The notes under the pieces: model-generated
Seen by the model: the letters and a program-made list of their open reading frames with translations, nothing else
Told to the model about the DNA's origin: nothing
Database searches by the model: none
Assembly: GCA_963969345.1 (NCBI GenBank)
Contig: OZ017766.1
Location: 10,168,001-10,232,000 of the forward strand
Source: Turbatrix aceti
Taxonomy: Eukaryota > Nematoda > Chromadorea > Rhabditida > Panagrolaimidae
Length of the DNA stretch: 64,000 nucleotides
Direction: 5' to 3'
Program-made: the position numbers and the translations under genes
In this document: piece after piece, positions 35,605-46,600 of the stretch
Numbering within the stretch: the first letter of the stretch is position 1
How the letters are laid out: the number at the start of each line of letters is the position of its first letter

Positions 35605-35821
35605 CATCGGTCAGGAGAACGTTACATTCATTCAACATTTATGCATCGCAAAATCTGATGAATGTTATTTGCCAAAAATATTTAGTTTTTTTTGTTCGTC
35701 TTTTATGTTCAGAAAATTTTGGGTTGTTCTCGAAAAAATAAATTCAAGAAAAATCTGTTTGCTTTGTAAATATTTACCACAAATTTAAATAAATACATAC
35801 ACATTTATTTATCAACCAGTC

Positions 35822-38800
35822 TCAATAGCACTCTTTTGCAACACAATCAACAAAACAGAACCCAGGAGTAGAAGCCTGTCTCTTCAGAGTAGCCAGAAGA
35901 TGATCGAGCTGGGCTTTTGAGTCACCGGCAAACCGGGCATTCGAGTGTTGCCGTCGCCGATATGTCTCCACTTCGGGGGACAGTATCCCGACTAATTCCA
36001 TGGCTTTTTCTTCGTCGGGTAGATGGTTTACGATCAGTTCGAGCATTTCTTCCTTCACGGGGCCATCGTCGTCAAACCGAACAATTGAATCCGCTATCGT
36101 AAAAACCACAGACTTCAGATTGGTGTTTGAAATTTCCGAACTGTCAAAAGCGCGTCTGAGACCGACAACTATTGCTTTCCTAAAATTGGCCAAAAATTGT
36201 TACCGTATCCAGGAAGTAAAAAAATGAAATGGAAAATTTTCATGTTTGTGAGTAACAAAAGAAGAAAAAAATGTTGTTACTCAAAAAAAAACAGGTGTAA
36301 AGTACACCGCGTAATACGATAAAGATTGTCAAATGTTATGCAGCGCACCAAACGTAACATAACAGTGACATAAGGTGTTACTCGCAAAATCCAAAGTAAC
36401 AAAATAAGAACAAAAAATGTTACTCCAGAAAACAGAAGTAATAAAACAGTGACATTCTAATGTTATTCGGCGCACCTAAAGTAACAAAACAACGACGAAA
36501 TATGTTACTCACAGAATTGGTGCTATTTTATTACTTTTCATTCCGCGAGTAACATATTTCTGGCCTATTTTGTTACTTTACGTGCGCTGCATAACATTTG
36601 GATGTCGCTATTTTATTACGTCTGTTTTTGGAAGTAACATTCTTGGACGTTATTTTGTTACTTCGGATTTTGCGAATAACAAATTTTATCACTGTTTTGT
36701 TACGTTTGGTGCGCTGAATAACATTTGATAATTGCTATCGTATTACTCCTGTTTTTTTCGAGTAACAATAATTTTTTTGTTGTTTTGTTACTTTCATCAA
36801 AGGACAAACATATCCAAATTTGCCATCTAATGTCAGCAAAAAAACCCACCTTATAGCGCCACTTGTCCGTAATCCATAAAATTCAACAGCCCTTTCTAGA
36901 AATTTGACAACATTCACCCTTGCGAGAATGTAAACTGCATTTTCGGCCAGAAATTGGTTGTCATATTGCGCGACACACGCAACGAGCTTGTCGTCGAGGT
37001 TGTCGATGTCGTGCCAGTCAAAATCGTCGTCGAGAAGCAACTTCATGATATCGATGGCACGATCCAGGTCATCGAGGCCGGGAGAATCATTTAAAATTGA
37101 AATAGCAAAATCGTGTAAAAATTTTTTTGATCCAGGAAGTTGGCGGAAAGCTGGAATATCGTAAACGCAATCTGCACCGGTAAGATTTGGTTTCAAAGCT
37201 TGGTAAAAATTTTCATAAAAGGAAGATTCTGGATTCAGTCGGTGGACTATGTCACAGATTTGGGTTAAACTCTTCCGAGAATACGATATCGGATTTGAAA
37301 AGTGAGGAAACCAAGATTCGAGTTGGCGTTGGAGATTCTGAAACAAAAATTTGAACGTTGTGGATTACGGTAAAATTTTTGTATGCACCGTACCTCCTTT
37401 GGCATGTACAACTCAACAAACTCGACAACATAGTCGATATCGTTGTCGGAAACTTTGAGAAGAAAGGAAAAAAGAAGTTTGCGCGTGTCATGCAGGATAC
37501 GGTCAGGGTATACGGTAGATGCAAGACGAAGAAGAACGCTAAAGATGACGAGTCTGGTGCGGTTGTCTTTGATTTGAGAATTGAGAGCCTTGAGTTTATC
37601 AGATGAATTCCAGAGTTCGGTGTGATTTAATCTGCAAAAATCTTTCCTCAAAATTTTCCACAAAAAAATACTGAAAAAAGGATCCCAAAATAATGATTCG
37701 AGAGTAATGAAAAAAATGCAACTTGAAAAATATAAAAGTAATAAAATAGAAATTGTCAAATGTTATGCAGCGCACCAAATGTAACAAAACAGTGAGAAAA
37801 GTTATTACTCGCAAAATCCGAAGTAACAAAATAACGTTCAAAAATGTTACTTCAAAAAACAGAAGTAATAAAACAGCGAAACTCAAATGTTATTCGGCGC
37901 ACCAAAAGTAACAAAATAGGCGCAAAAAGTGTTACTCGCAGAATGAAAAATAATAAAATAGGCGTAAAAATTGTTATTCCCAAAAATTATGTTTGTCATT
38001 TTTTTCATCATTCTCATAATGATCACTTCCATTCCAAAAACCCATGTATTAAAAAAAACTTACAAATGATAAGCCACGACTTGACAAGCAGAACCTCCAA
38101 GTGAGAACCCTTCTACCGTAATCAGTCGTCCAAGAATCTCTTCCGGCAGTTTAAAATGCGACCTGTCATCATCTGTCGAAGAAGCCAAAACAGAAGCCAA
38201 AATCTTTGACACGCCTTCAAGCTCTTGAAACCAGGCGAGAGAATGTTCCAGCGAGTGAACAATTTTAGGTAGCCAGATATCGCGTGGAAGCAAGAGCATC
38301 AACTCCTTGGCAAGGTTTTGAATTTCCAGGAGTGAAAAAAGATTCAGATGGCTATCTGTCAGCTGGGAAAAACACTCATCCAGGAGTAACACTGAAAAAA
38401 TGGGGTATTTTAGGTTAGAAAAGTGGAAAAAAACGTAAATTTGGATTTTCGCGGTGGGAAAAGATATTTGGGGTCTCAAAGCGAAAACTTTTTGGGAATC
38501 CGTATCTCGAAACGAAGTTTTTCAAATTACAAATGTAACGTTTTACATTACAGTAATGTTCGTGTTTAACGTTATTCAAAATTTTCGCTACGAAACCAGT
38601 CATACAATCGACGTAGACTGTATTTGGGGTCTCCAAACGAAATTTTTTTTGTACGTTTTTCATTGCATTTTACAGTAATCGTTACGATCATTACTGTCAT
38701 ATTATCTTCCCGAAACCAACCTTCTTCCTCCTCATTTTGAACGTATGCCTTTTGAACCATCGTCGTCATCATGTTATAAAAACACTCTTTTTTCGTATTC

Positions 38801-39096
38801 ATGTTCTTGCTTCTTTCTTCTGCTTTTCTGTAGACTTCTATCGTCCTTTTCACCCACTTACAACGCTCGTTTTGCCCATCGTATTCGTTTTCCAGTCGAA
38901 TGTGAACCATTCTGATGACAAGCGAAACGGCAATGTCAATTCCGTTCGCTGTAGGATTGTTTTCGATGATTTCAAATGTTTTTTGGACGACGTCATCGCT
39001 GGGGCTGAGGTAGTATTCGATGATTGCGTTGATGAATGACTTGTCGACATCCGGATCACAGGGTTCGAGGGTTATGAGGTCGTCGAGGAGGTTCAT
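35822..39096 (-). CDS. Unrecognised helical protein, 595 residues
   Basis: Exons 39096-38721, 38391-38064, 37631-37394, 37337-36850 and 36179-35822 join in phases 1, 2, 0 and 2 without a frame break. The product is rich in amphipathic helices (LLDDLITLEP; LFSLLEIQNLAKELMLLLP; LVIFSVLLRLASTVYPD; LDDLDRAIDIMKLLLDD) and has no signal peptide or membrane segment. Spacing of paired helices suggests a HEAT- or ARM-like solenoid, possibly a scaffold or complex subunit, but I find no diagnostic motif. Highly acidic patches occur (NEEEE near the exon 1-2 join; DDDFDWHDIDNLDD). The gene is probably real because of its consistent splicing and long conserved-looking exons. Introns 2 and 4 carry R43. Confidence 0.65.
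36240..36800. repeat. Head-to-head pair of R43 blocks
   Basis: 36240-36530 is in GTAACAAAATA orientation and 36530-36800 in the opposite TATTTTGTTAC orientation, with the same sub-unit order mirrored about 36530. The whole intron 4 insert could therefore fold on itself. Confidence 0.8.
37730..37990. repeat. R43 repeat in intron 2 of the helical protein gene
   Basis: Six units in GTAACAAAATA orientation, with GCAGCGCACCAAATGTAAC and CGGCGCACCAAAAGTAAC sub-units in the same order as elsewhere. Confidence 0.85.
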
Positions 39097-39820
39097 GGTC
39101 TAAAAAAATTATAACATTTTTGTAAAAATTTATTTCCCGAAAAAAATATTTTTGAAAACCAAAAAAAATACTTTTAAGAAAAAACTTGTTTTTAAAATTT
39201 TCGTGTCAACAGCCGAAATTTATTAGTTTTTCAATAAAATTTCCTTTTATTTTGTTTCAAAAACCTAAAAAAAATAATTTTTTACCAACAAATTATTTTT
39301 GGAATTTTCGGGCAAATTTGTTTTTCAAAAAATAATTTTTTTTCGTGTCGAAAGCCAAAATTTTTTTTTTCAATTTTTTTTGTTACAAAACCTAAAAAAC
39401 ATTATTTTTATCTAAAAACGTTTTTTTTGGAATTTTCATGCCAAAAACTAATTTTTGTTTTTCATCAAAAAAACAAAAAAAAATCTGTTTTTCGTATAAA
39501 ATCCAAAAAAATATTTTCCTAAAAAAATCCTTTTTTCGTTTCAAAAGCCTAAAAATTTTTTTCCGTAAAAAAATTCTTTTTTTTTTTTAATTTTTGTTTC
39601 AAAAGCGTAGTTTTTTGATTTATTTTCAATTTTCATGTCAAAAACCAAAATTTTTTTTTCATTTCCAATTTTCGTGTCGAAAGTACTTTCCGCGGTCCCA
39701 AACACATTTTTCCACATTTCAAATTTTTAGGCCAAGCCAATTTAATTCGTATACTTAAAAAACAAAAATTCAACAACAACAAAAACAATAACAAAAAAAA
39801 TCCTCGTCAAAATTAGATAT
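39097..39820. other. Low-complexity T/A-rich intergenic region
   Basis: Upstream of the helical protein gene and downstream of RBM28. It consists of loosely repeated TTTTCGTGTCAAAA and CCAAAAATTTTTTTT units of roughly 60-90 bp, degenerate, with no gene. Confidence 0.6.
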
Positions 39821-42800
39821 TTACTTCTTTTGGGGTTTTCCCTTCGGTTTCGCTCCTTTGGCACCTTTCCAGGAGCCTTTTTGTGGTTTCTTGTTTCCAC
39901 GGAAGCCGCCGGCTTCTCCCTTGTTCGGTTTTGAGACCCGACCTGCCTGGACTCCGCCTCCACCAGGCCCGCCTTTCTTCCCGCCATCCCGCTGACGAAT
40001 CTTCGGTCCATATTTCTTCGGCAGAGGATTTGAACCCGGTTTCATAAACTTCCGTTTTGTCTCCTTCACTGCGGATTCTTCTTCTTCGGTTGCACGCTGG
40101 CTTTTTGGCTTGTCGACCCACTCCTTGCTCTTGGCAAGTCTCTGTTCCTTGAGGCGAAGAGCAGCCATGTTTTCGATTGAGAATTCAACAATGGGCCTCT
40201 GAAAAAAATACAAAAAAAATGCCGTAAAATTTTTTTCCGCAAAAAAAAACTCACTCGTTCAGGCTTGAACAAGTCCTTATTGTTGTTCATCTTTTGAAGG
40301 CACTGAAAAGCATCCGAGTGCTCGGCAAAGTCGACAAATGCAAATCCCTTGGATCTGCCGAGTTGTTTCTTGCCGGATGCATCGGTTGCTGTCTGACGCA
40401 TGATTCGGCACTCTGTCAGACGGGCACGAGGATTGCCAACAGCGTCGATGCAAATTTTTCGCAATTCGTGCTCTGACATCGTGTAGGGGACGTTTTGGAT
40501 CTGAAAAATGGTTTTTTTGAAACAAAAATGGCTTTTTTGGTTTTTTAGGTATAAAAAATAAAATTTTTCCTAAATTTAGATTTTTTAGGCTTAAAAACCG
40601 ATATTTTCGCATTTTTGGTAAAAAGCGAACATTTTTGACGCTACGAGACCAACGAAAAAATCTACGGTACTACTTTTCGATATATTTCTTGTATTTGTGA
40701 TCTCGAAACGAAAAGTTTTTCAATTCGCGTTGAGAAACAAAAAGTAACGCTCTTCATTGCAGGCTACAGTAATCTTTACGATATTATTCAATTCCATCCC
40801 AAACCGAACTTTTTGTCATTTTTTTGGAGTTTTTGACATGAAAATTGATTTTTTGTCATTCTTTTGACTTTTTTTACGTTTTTAGGAAAAAAACTCGTTT
40901 TGGTACATTTTTTTAGACTTTTAGGAAAAAAGTATTTTTTGTCATTTTTCAAAAAATTTTAGGTAAACTCACAGAAAGTCGAGTAGGCGACACAAACATG
41001 TGCAGATTCTTGAGCTTATGCTTGGCGTTTTCGATCAGTTGAGACCTCTTCACCGCATCTTCCTGCGACATGGATTTGTCGGGACGAATGATCGAAGCTC
41101 GGAGAAGGTAAAGATTTCTCTTATCCTTGGGCTCTTTTTTCTGGGGAACAAAGTTCTTGGTAGCGTCCTCGCGCGAGACTGCTCGATCGGCGACAATTCG
41201 ACGGATTCCGATCGTGATTCCTTCTTCCTGAAAAAAAAAATAGAAAATAGAAATCGGAATATAAAACATTTTCTATTGGTTAAAACGACTCACGGATTTA
41301 GCCTGTTCAAGGCAGCTATCAGCACTGTCCTTATCCTTGAAATGAACGAAAGCAGTGCCAGACGGACGATCGGTGCCCTTCATCATGACGGGAATGGCGA
41401 GGGTGACGATTCCGAAGGGTTCCATGGCTTCTCGGAGGTGTTCTTCGGTGCATTCGAAGGGGAGTTGTCTGGAAAAAATATCAAAATTTGGGGTCTGCCA
41501 AAAATGTTTCAAGGAATATTTCGGAAATTCTTGATGAAATTTTGTAAAAAATGTAATTTTTACTATGAAAAGTATCCTAAAATTTATTTGTCTGCGATTT
41601 TGGTTTATTTCGGAAATTATTTATTATTTTGGAAATTTTACGATCGCTCAAAATTGCGTTTTTGAAATTATTGACAATTTTTGAGCCCGTTTTAGCAAAA
41701 AAAAATACAAAATTGTCAAAATTAGGGTATATATTGATCGGCGTAATTTTTGATGGAGGGAGAATTTGAGAATATAAAAAAGCGTTTTCGCTTCAAAAAA
41801 TGCCGAAACTGGGAATTATCTTCTTTAATGTGGTTTTTCAGCATTTTTTTAGATTACAATCCAATTTTTTTATATTTTTCTCAGATTTTCCGTCAAAAAT
41901 TACGTCGATTTATGTGTACACCGACTTTGGAAATGCCGTATTTTTTGGCTAAAAAGGGGCAAAAATCGTCAAAAAAACGATTTTAAGGCGATCGTAACTC
42001 TTCCAGATCATGTCTAACATTTTTAAGACAAAAAAAATTTAAGGTAAAAAATTTTTACAGTAAAAACTACTTTTTGGCGAAATTTCATAAAAAAAAATTC
42101 AAAAATGAAAAAAAAAATGTAAACGAACCTCAAAAAGACGACCCGTCCCTCAGCGACGGCGCTATCCGGCTTCTTTTTGGGGAATGCACCCTCGTTTTTG
42201 ACCTTTTTCTTCGGGGGTTCGTCATCTTCGTCGACGAGATCCTCCATGTCCGTGTCGCTGTCCTCTTCTTCTTCTTCGTCCTCTGAGGCGATTTCTTCCT
42301 TCTTGACAGGTTTCACGTCCTTTTCTTCGTCCTCGGTAGAGTCGTCGTCATCGTCAGAACTCGGCTCAAAGTCCTCCAACTCGGGTAAAGGACCTTTGCG
42401 TTCGGGTTTCGGCTTTTTGACAACTTTAGTGGGTTTTTTTGAGACTGGAACTGTCTTTTTGACTTCTTCTTCGTCAGAGCTGGAGTCTTCGCTGTCTTCG
42501 AATTTTATGGATGCAGCAGGCGTCGGTTTAGCGGCTTTTTCCTTCTCTGAAAGACAAAAACTGGCCTAAAAAATACGAAAAAAAATCAAAAAAAAAAGAT
42601 GCCTACCTTCGACTTTCTTAGTGACGTAGGTATCCTTGTTGACTGCAATCTCAACCGTGATCTTACGACCCTTGAAGGACGAATTGTGAAGCTCAGTCCT
42701 CGCTTTATCCGCAGATTCACGCGATGCAAACTGGATAAATGAGAATCTCGCGCACGCTCCTTCCTTGATCTTGGATTTGGGAAGCACGATTTCGCGGAGC

Positions 42801-43001
42801 TTGCCGTACCTGCTAAACATTGTCTCGAGTTCTTCGCGAGTCGTCTATAACAAAAAAACCAAAATTATAAAAAATTCATCTTCACCCCCAAAAAAACAAA
42901 AAACTCACGTAATCATCGAGATTCCGGACAATCAGCCTCCATCGCTTCAGACCACCATTGGAATCATCCAGTTTTCGTGGATAATTAGGATTAAACACCA
43001 T
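39821..43001 (-). CDS. RBM28: RNA-binding protein 28 (RBM28 / Nop4-like), ribosome biogenesis
   Basis: RBM28 (Nop4 in yeast) is a nucleolar multi-RRM protein needed for assembly of the large ribosomal subunit and linked to spliceosomal snRNPs. Exons: 43001-42909, 42844-42607, 42546-42129, 41468-41294, 41227-40973, 40500-40255, 40198-39821; 600 residues. The first RRM includes FSFIQFASRESADKA (RNP1-like). An acidic linker of about 120 residues with DDDDDSTEDEE and EEEEEDSDTDME runs follows. The second RRM starts VVFLRQLPFECTEEHL and has TAFVHFKDKDSA; between the second and third come RNLYLLRASIIR and LHMFVSPTRLS, near-signature RBM28 segments. The third RRM has GFAFVDFAEHSDAFQCL, followed by RPIVEFSIEN and a Lys/Gly-rich tail (KGSWKGAKGAKPKGK). 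Identification is strong because LHMFVSPTRLS and RPIVEFS are family-specific. Confidence 0.92.
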
Positions 43002-43607
43002 CTTGGGCAAAAAACAGCGTGAAAAACCCCGAAAAACGGCGAAAACAAGGAGGAAAAAAGATGCAAAGCATTTTTGGACGACAACTTTTTTTCGCTTCAA
43101 GAACCTTCAAAATGAGCAAAACAAAGAAATTGTGCGCGTGCGCGTTTGTTTGTCAGCGGACAATTTTTTGAACGAACGTCATCATTCTTGTCGAGATTTT
43201 TGGTGGTTTACGGTTGGTTTTTTTACTTTCGGTTGGTTTTTTGGCGCTGTTTTTTGTTGTTGTTTTGTTTTTTGTTTTAGGTTGGTTTTTTTTTTTCGGC
43301 AGTTTTTTTTTGTTTCTTCGGTGGTTTTTTTGGGGTGTTTTTGTTGTTTTTTGGTTTTGTTGTGAAATTGTGGGATTTTTGAAAGGGAAAAGTCACTTTT
43401 TTTTGGGGGGTAAAATTGTCTTTTTAGGGCTAGTAATTTTGTTTTTTTGAAAAACACGCGGCGCGCGCTTTTCAATGGGCCTATCGATCTTTGCATGATT
43501 TTTTTTGCCAATTTGACGTCTCAGTCTATAAAATAGGAAAAAAAGACATTTTTCGCGTTTTTTTTTCCATTTTGACGTTTTTTTTTTCAATTTTTTAGGC
43601 CTAAACC
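43002..43607. other. Intergenic region between divergent genes RBM28 and DEAD-box
   Basis: Head-to-head promoter region of two divergently transcribed genes. Very T-rich on the plus strand (TTTTTGTTGTTTT stretches at 43240-43340). A TTTTTTAG precedes the DEAD-box ATG by about 9 nt, which would suit a spliced-leader acceptor. Confidence 0.5.
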
Positions 43608-46600
43608 ATGTCATCGATATACTCAGGCCGCAGCCGTGGTGTCCCTGCTGTTTTGACGGAGATCGATCACGGACGCCATTATTATGCCCACACCCGTCGT
43701 GATGCTGAGCCCAAAGCCACGTACACCCTCGCGGACACGGGAGAACGTCTGGCCGATGCCGTGGCTCTCCAACTGATGCGGCAAGAACAGGAACATCATA
43801 CTCGCACTCGCAGATCGAGCAGCAGATCTTCGGTCAGGTCTGTCGGATCGAGGAGGTCGTCGGTTTCGAGTGTACGTTTTTTTTACTTTTTTGTTGAATA
43901 CTGACGGTTTTTTTTTTAAATTTTTTTTTTCAGTGCGCCCCAGCAAGACCCCGGGATTTGTCTGACGTTCAGGATAAGAATGGTATGGCTGCCGTTTTGG
44001 GACCTCCAACACCAGCTCGCAAAATTATTAGTCGTGCTCCGTCGTATTCGAGTTTGGTGGGTTTTTTTGGGGTTGAATTTTTTTTGATTGTATTTTTTTT
44101 TTGTTTTTACCTTTCAGTTATCGACAAAGTCGGATTTCCTTAAGGAATTCGGTTCTGGGAGTCGAGTGAACGTTGTCGGAGGAATGCCCGCTGCTGATAC
44201 GGATTTGGGAGAGGAACACACGAACCACCGAAATTTGGATTTTATTATCACGGATCCCGGATTTGACCACCAAGAAGACCGCAGCCTGTCTCGTGGCGGT
44301 GTGGACGAGGTCGTAGACGGAAATTCGAATTCGTCTATTCGGGATCAAAGTTTCACCGGGGAACAGGAAAGTTCACTGCTTTCGGATTTTGGCGAGTTTG
44401 CCAGACGACGCGTCGCCGAAGCAACCGCCACCGTTGAACCCGCCGCATCTTACACCGGATGGACCGACACGTCGAATAATTCGGTCTCGGGACGAAATCT
44501 TCACAATTCAGGATCCAGTGGAATGGCATCTATGCCGGTACCGGTACCTGCGTCGCCGAAGTACGACCGGAATTCATCTTTTTCTTCTCAGCATTCATCA
44601 GTGGCTCCGCCCTCGCCGAGATTTGTCCAGGATTTTCTTCCTCCTCGTCAGTCGGATTTCGTCATTCCCGATCCGGAAATTGCATCTTCTCGATCACCTT
44701 TTCCGACGGCTACATCGCGTTCAAGCACCGGTGTAATTCCGCCTACTCGTCAACTCCCGCCGACGCCGATGGCTTCTCCACTTCGCTCGACTCAGAGTGT
44801 CTCCGGCGATCGTGGTGGTCGTGTACAAACTCCTTTGACGCCGCTTGGGCAAGCCAGAATGCATGCCTTCTCCTTACCGTTGCTGAATCACCGCCCGGAA
44901 TCTGTTCATCGCCGACGTGCTCGAGGTTGGTTTTTTTTTATTTTATGACTAATTTCAAAATAGCATCAATCACGAATACCGTAAAAAGCAACAAAAGTAA
45001 CGGTGTTCAAAAATGTCGTTTTTGTTACCTCATTTTTTTACAAATAACAACTTTTTTATTTTTTCTGTTACTTTTTATTTTGCGAATAACATTTTTTGTG
45101 CTTATTTTGTTACTTTTGGCGCGCTGAATAACATTCAAAAGTCTCTGTTTTATTACTTCTGTTTTTGGAAGTAACACTTTTTGACGGTATTTTATTACTT
45201 CTGTTTTTGTTAGTAACATTTTTCGTCCTTGTGTTCAGTGTAACGCAAACCAAAATTATTGCCTTCGCCTTCGCCTCCGGAAGCGAAGGCGATGAAGGCG
45301 CCTCCAAAGACGGAGGCGATCAGAGACGCCCTTGGTGTCAAATCTCAAATTTTCTCTTACAAAATCATAGCAGAAAGCGAAATTATGATAATAGAAGGCT
45401 TTTAATTCTATTAAATAAAGTGGTAAAACTGTTTTTTGACTATTTGTGGTTAGAATTTAAAGCCATTCAAATTTTTTGTTCAAAATTGTAAAGGTCTGAA
45501 GGCGATGGAGGCGAAGGCAATTGGAGGCGATCAATTTTTTGCCTTCGCCTTCGCCTCCGGGGGCGATGAAGGCGAAGGCGATGTTACACTGCTTGTGTTG
45601 TTACTTCGCTTTTTCGGAATATTATTTTTTGGTCCTGTTTTGTTACTTTAGGTGCATTTGAAAGTCGCTGTTTTATTACTTCTGTTTTTTGAGTAACGTT
45701 TATTTTTTTTATTTTTGTAGGGTTTTTTTGCTTTCTTGACGTTTATTTTTTGGCTGTTTTTTTTTTCCATTTTGTCGTTTACTTTTTTTGCCTTTCATAG
45801 TTTTTTTTGAGTTTCTGATCAATTTTATCGTTTTTTCTCTTCTTTTTTTAAAATTTATTTGCTGGTGTTTTTTTGCTTTTTTTATTGAACTTCATGCCCA
45901 TTTTTCACTTTAGGTTGTTTTTTTTTCAATTTTTCATCGATTTGAAAAATAAAGCAATTTTTTTAGTTTTTGGCATTTTTCATCAATTTTTTGGGCTGTT
46001 TTAGCATTTTTTGTCGTTTGCACCAATTTGACCTTTGTTTTCATTTCCCAACTTGTCCTTCACCTTTTCCAGGATACCTCCCCTGCACCCGTAGAGTCGA
46101 TGTGATCGAAGAAGAAGACCGCATTCACGCGGTGGAATACGACCGAATCGGGGATCTCGACGAGGACGTGTCCATTTCGACGGCGAATCCTCTTGAGCCC
46201 ACCCCGGCAGTCTTCCATCAACCGTCCCATAACTGGGAAGACCTCGGACTCTACCGAGAGCTAATTGAAAAGCTGGAATTCTGTTACTACCGTCCGCGGA
46301 AGATTCAGAAGTTTGCTATTCCGGCGATTCTTACCGGACGAGATGTGATTATTCATTCTGAAACGGGAACCGGCAAGACCATGGTTGGTTTCAATTTTTT
46401 TTGACCTAATAAGTTTTTTGATATTTGTTTGGCAAAAATTTTGTTTGTTTGCATTTTCATTTTTAAGGTTTTTTAAAGAAACAATTTTTTTTTATTAAAA
46501 AAAATTTAATTTTTAAAAGGAATTTTTTTTTTGCGTTTTGTAAAATGAAAAAAAAAATGTACAAAATTGAAAAAAAAAAATTTATATATTTTGTTTTTAT

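Noticed and set aside
42177..42569. Ser-rich plus-strand frame antisense to RBM28
   Set aside because: It is the complement of the Glu/Asp-rich RBM28 linker, a codon-composition shadow.
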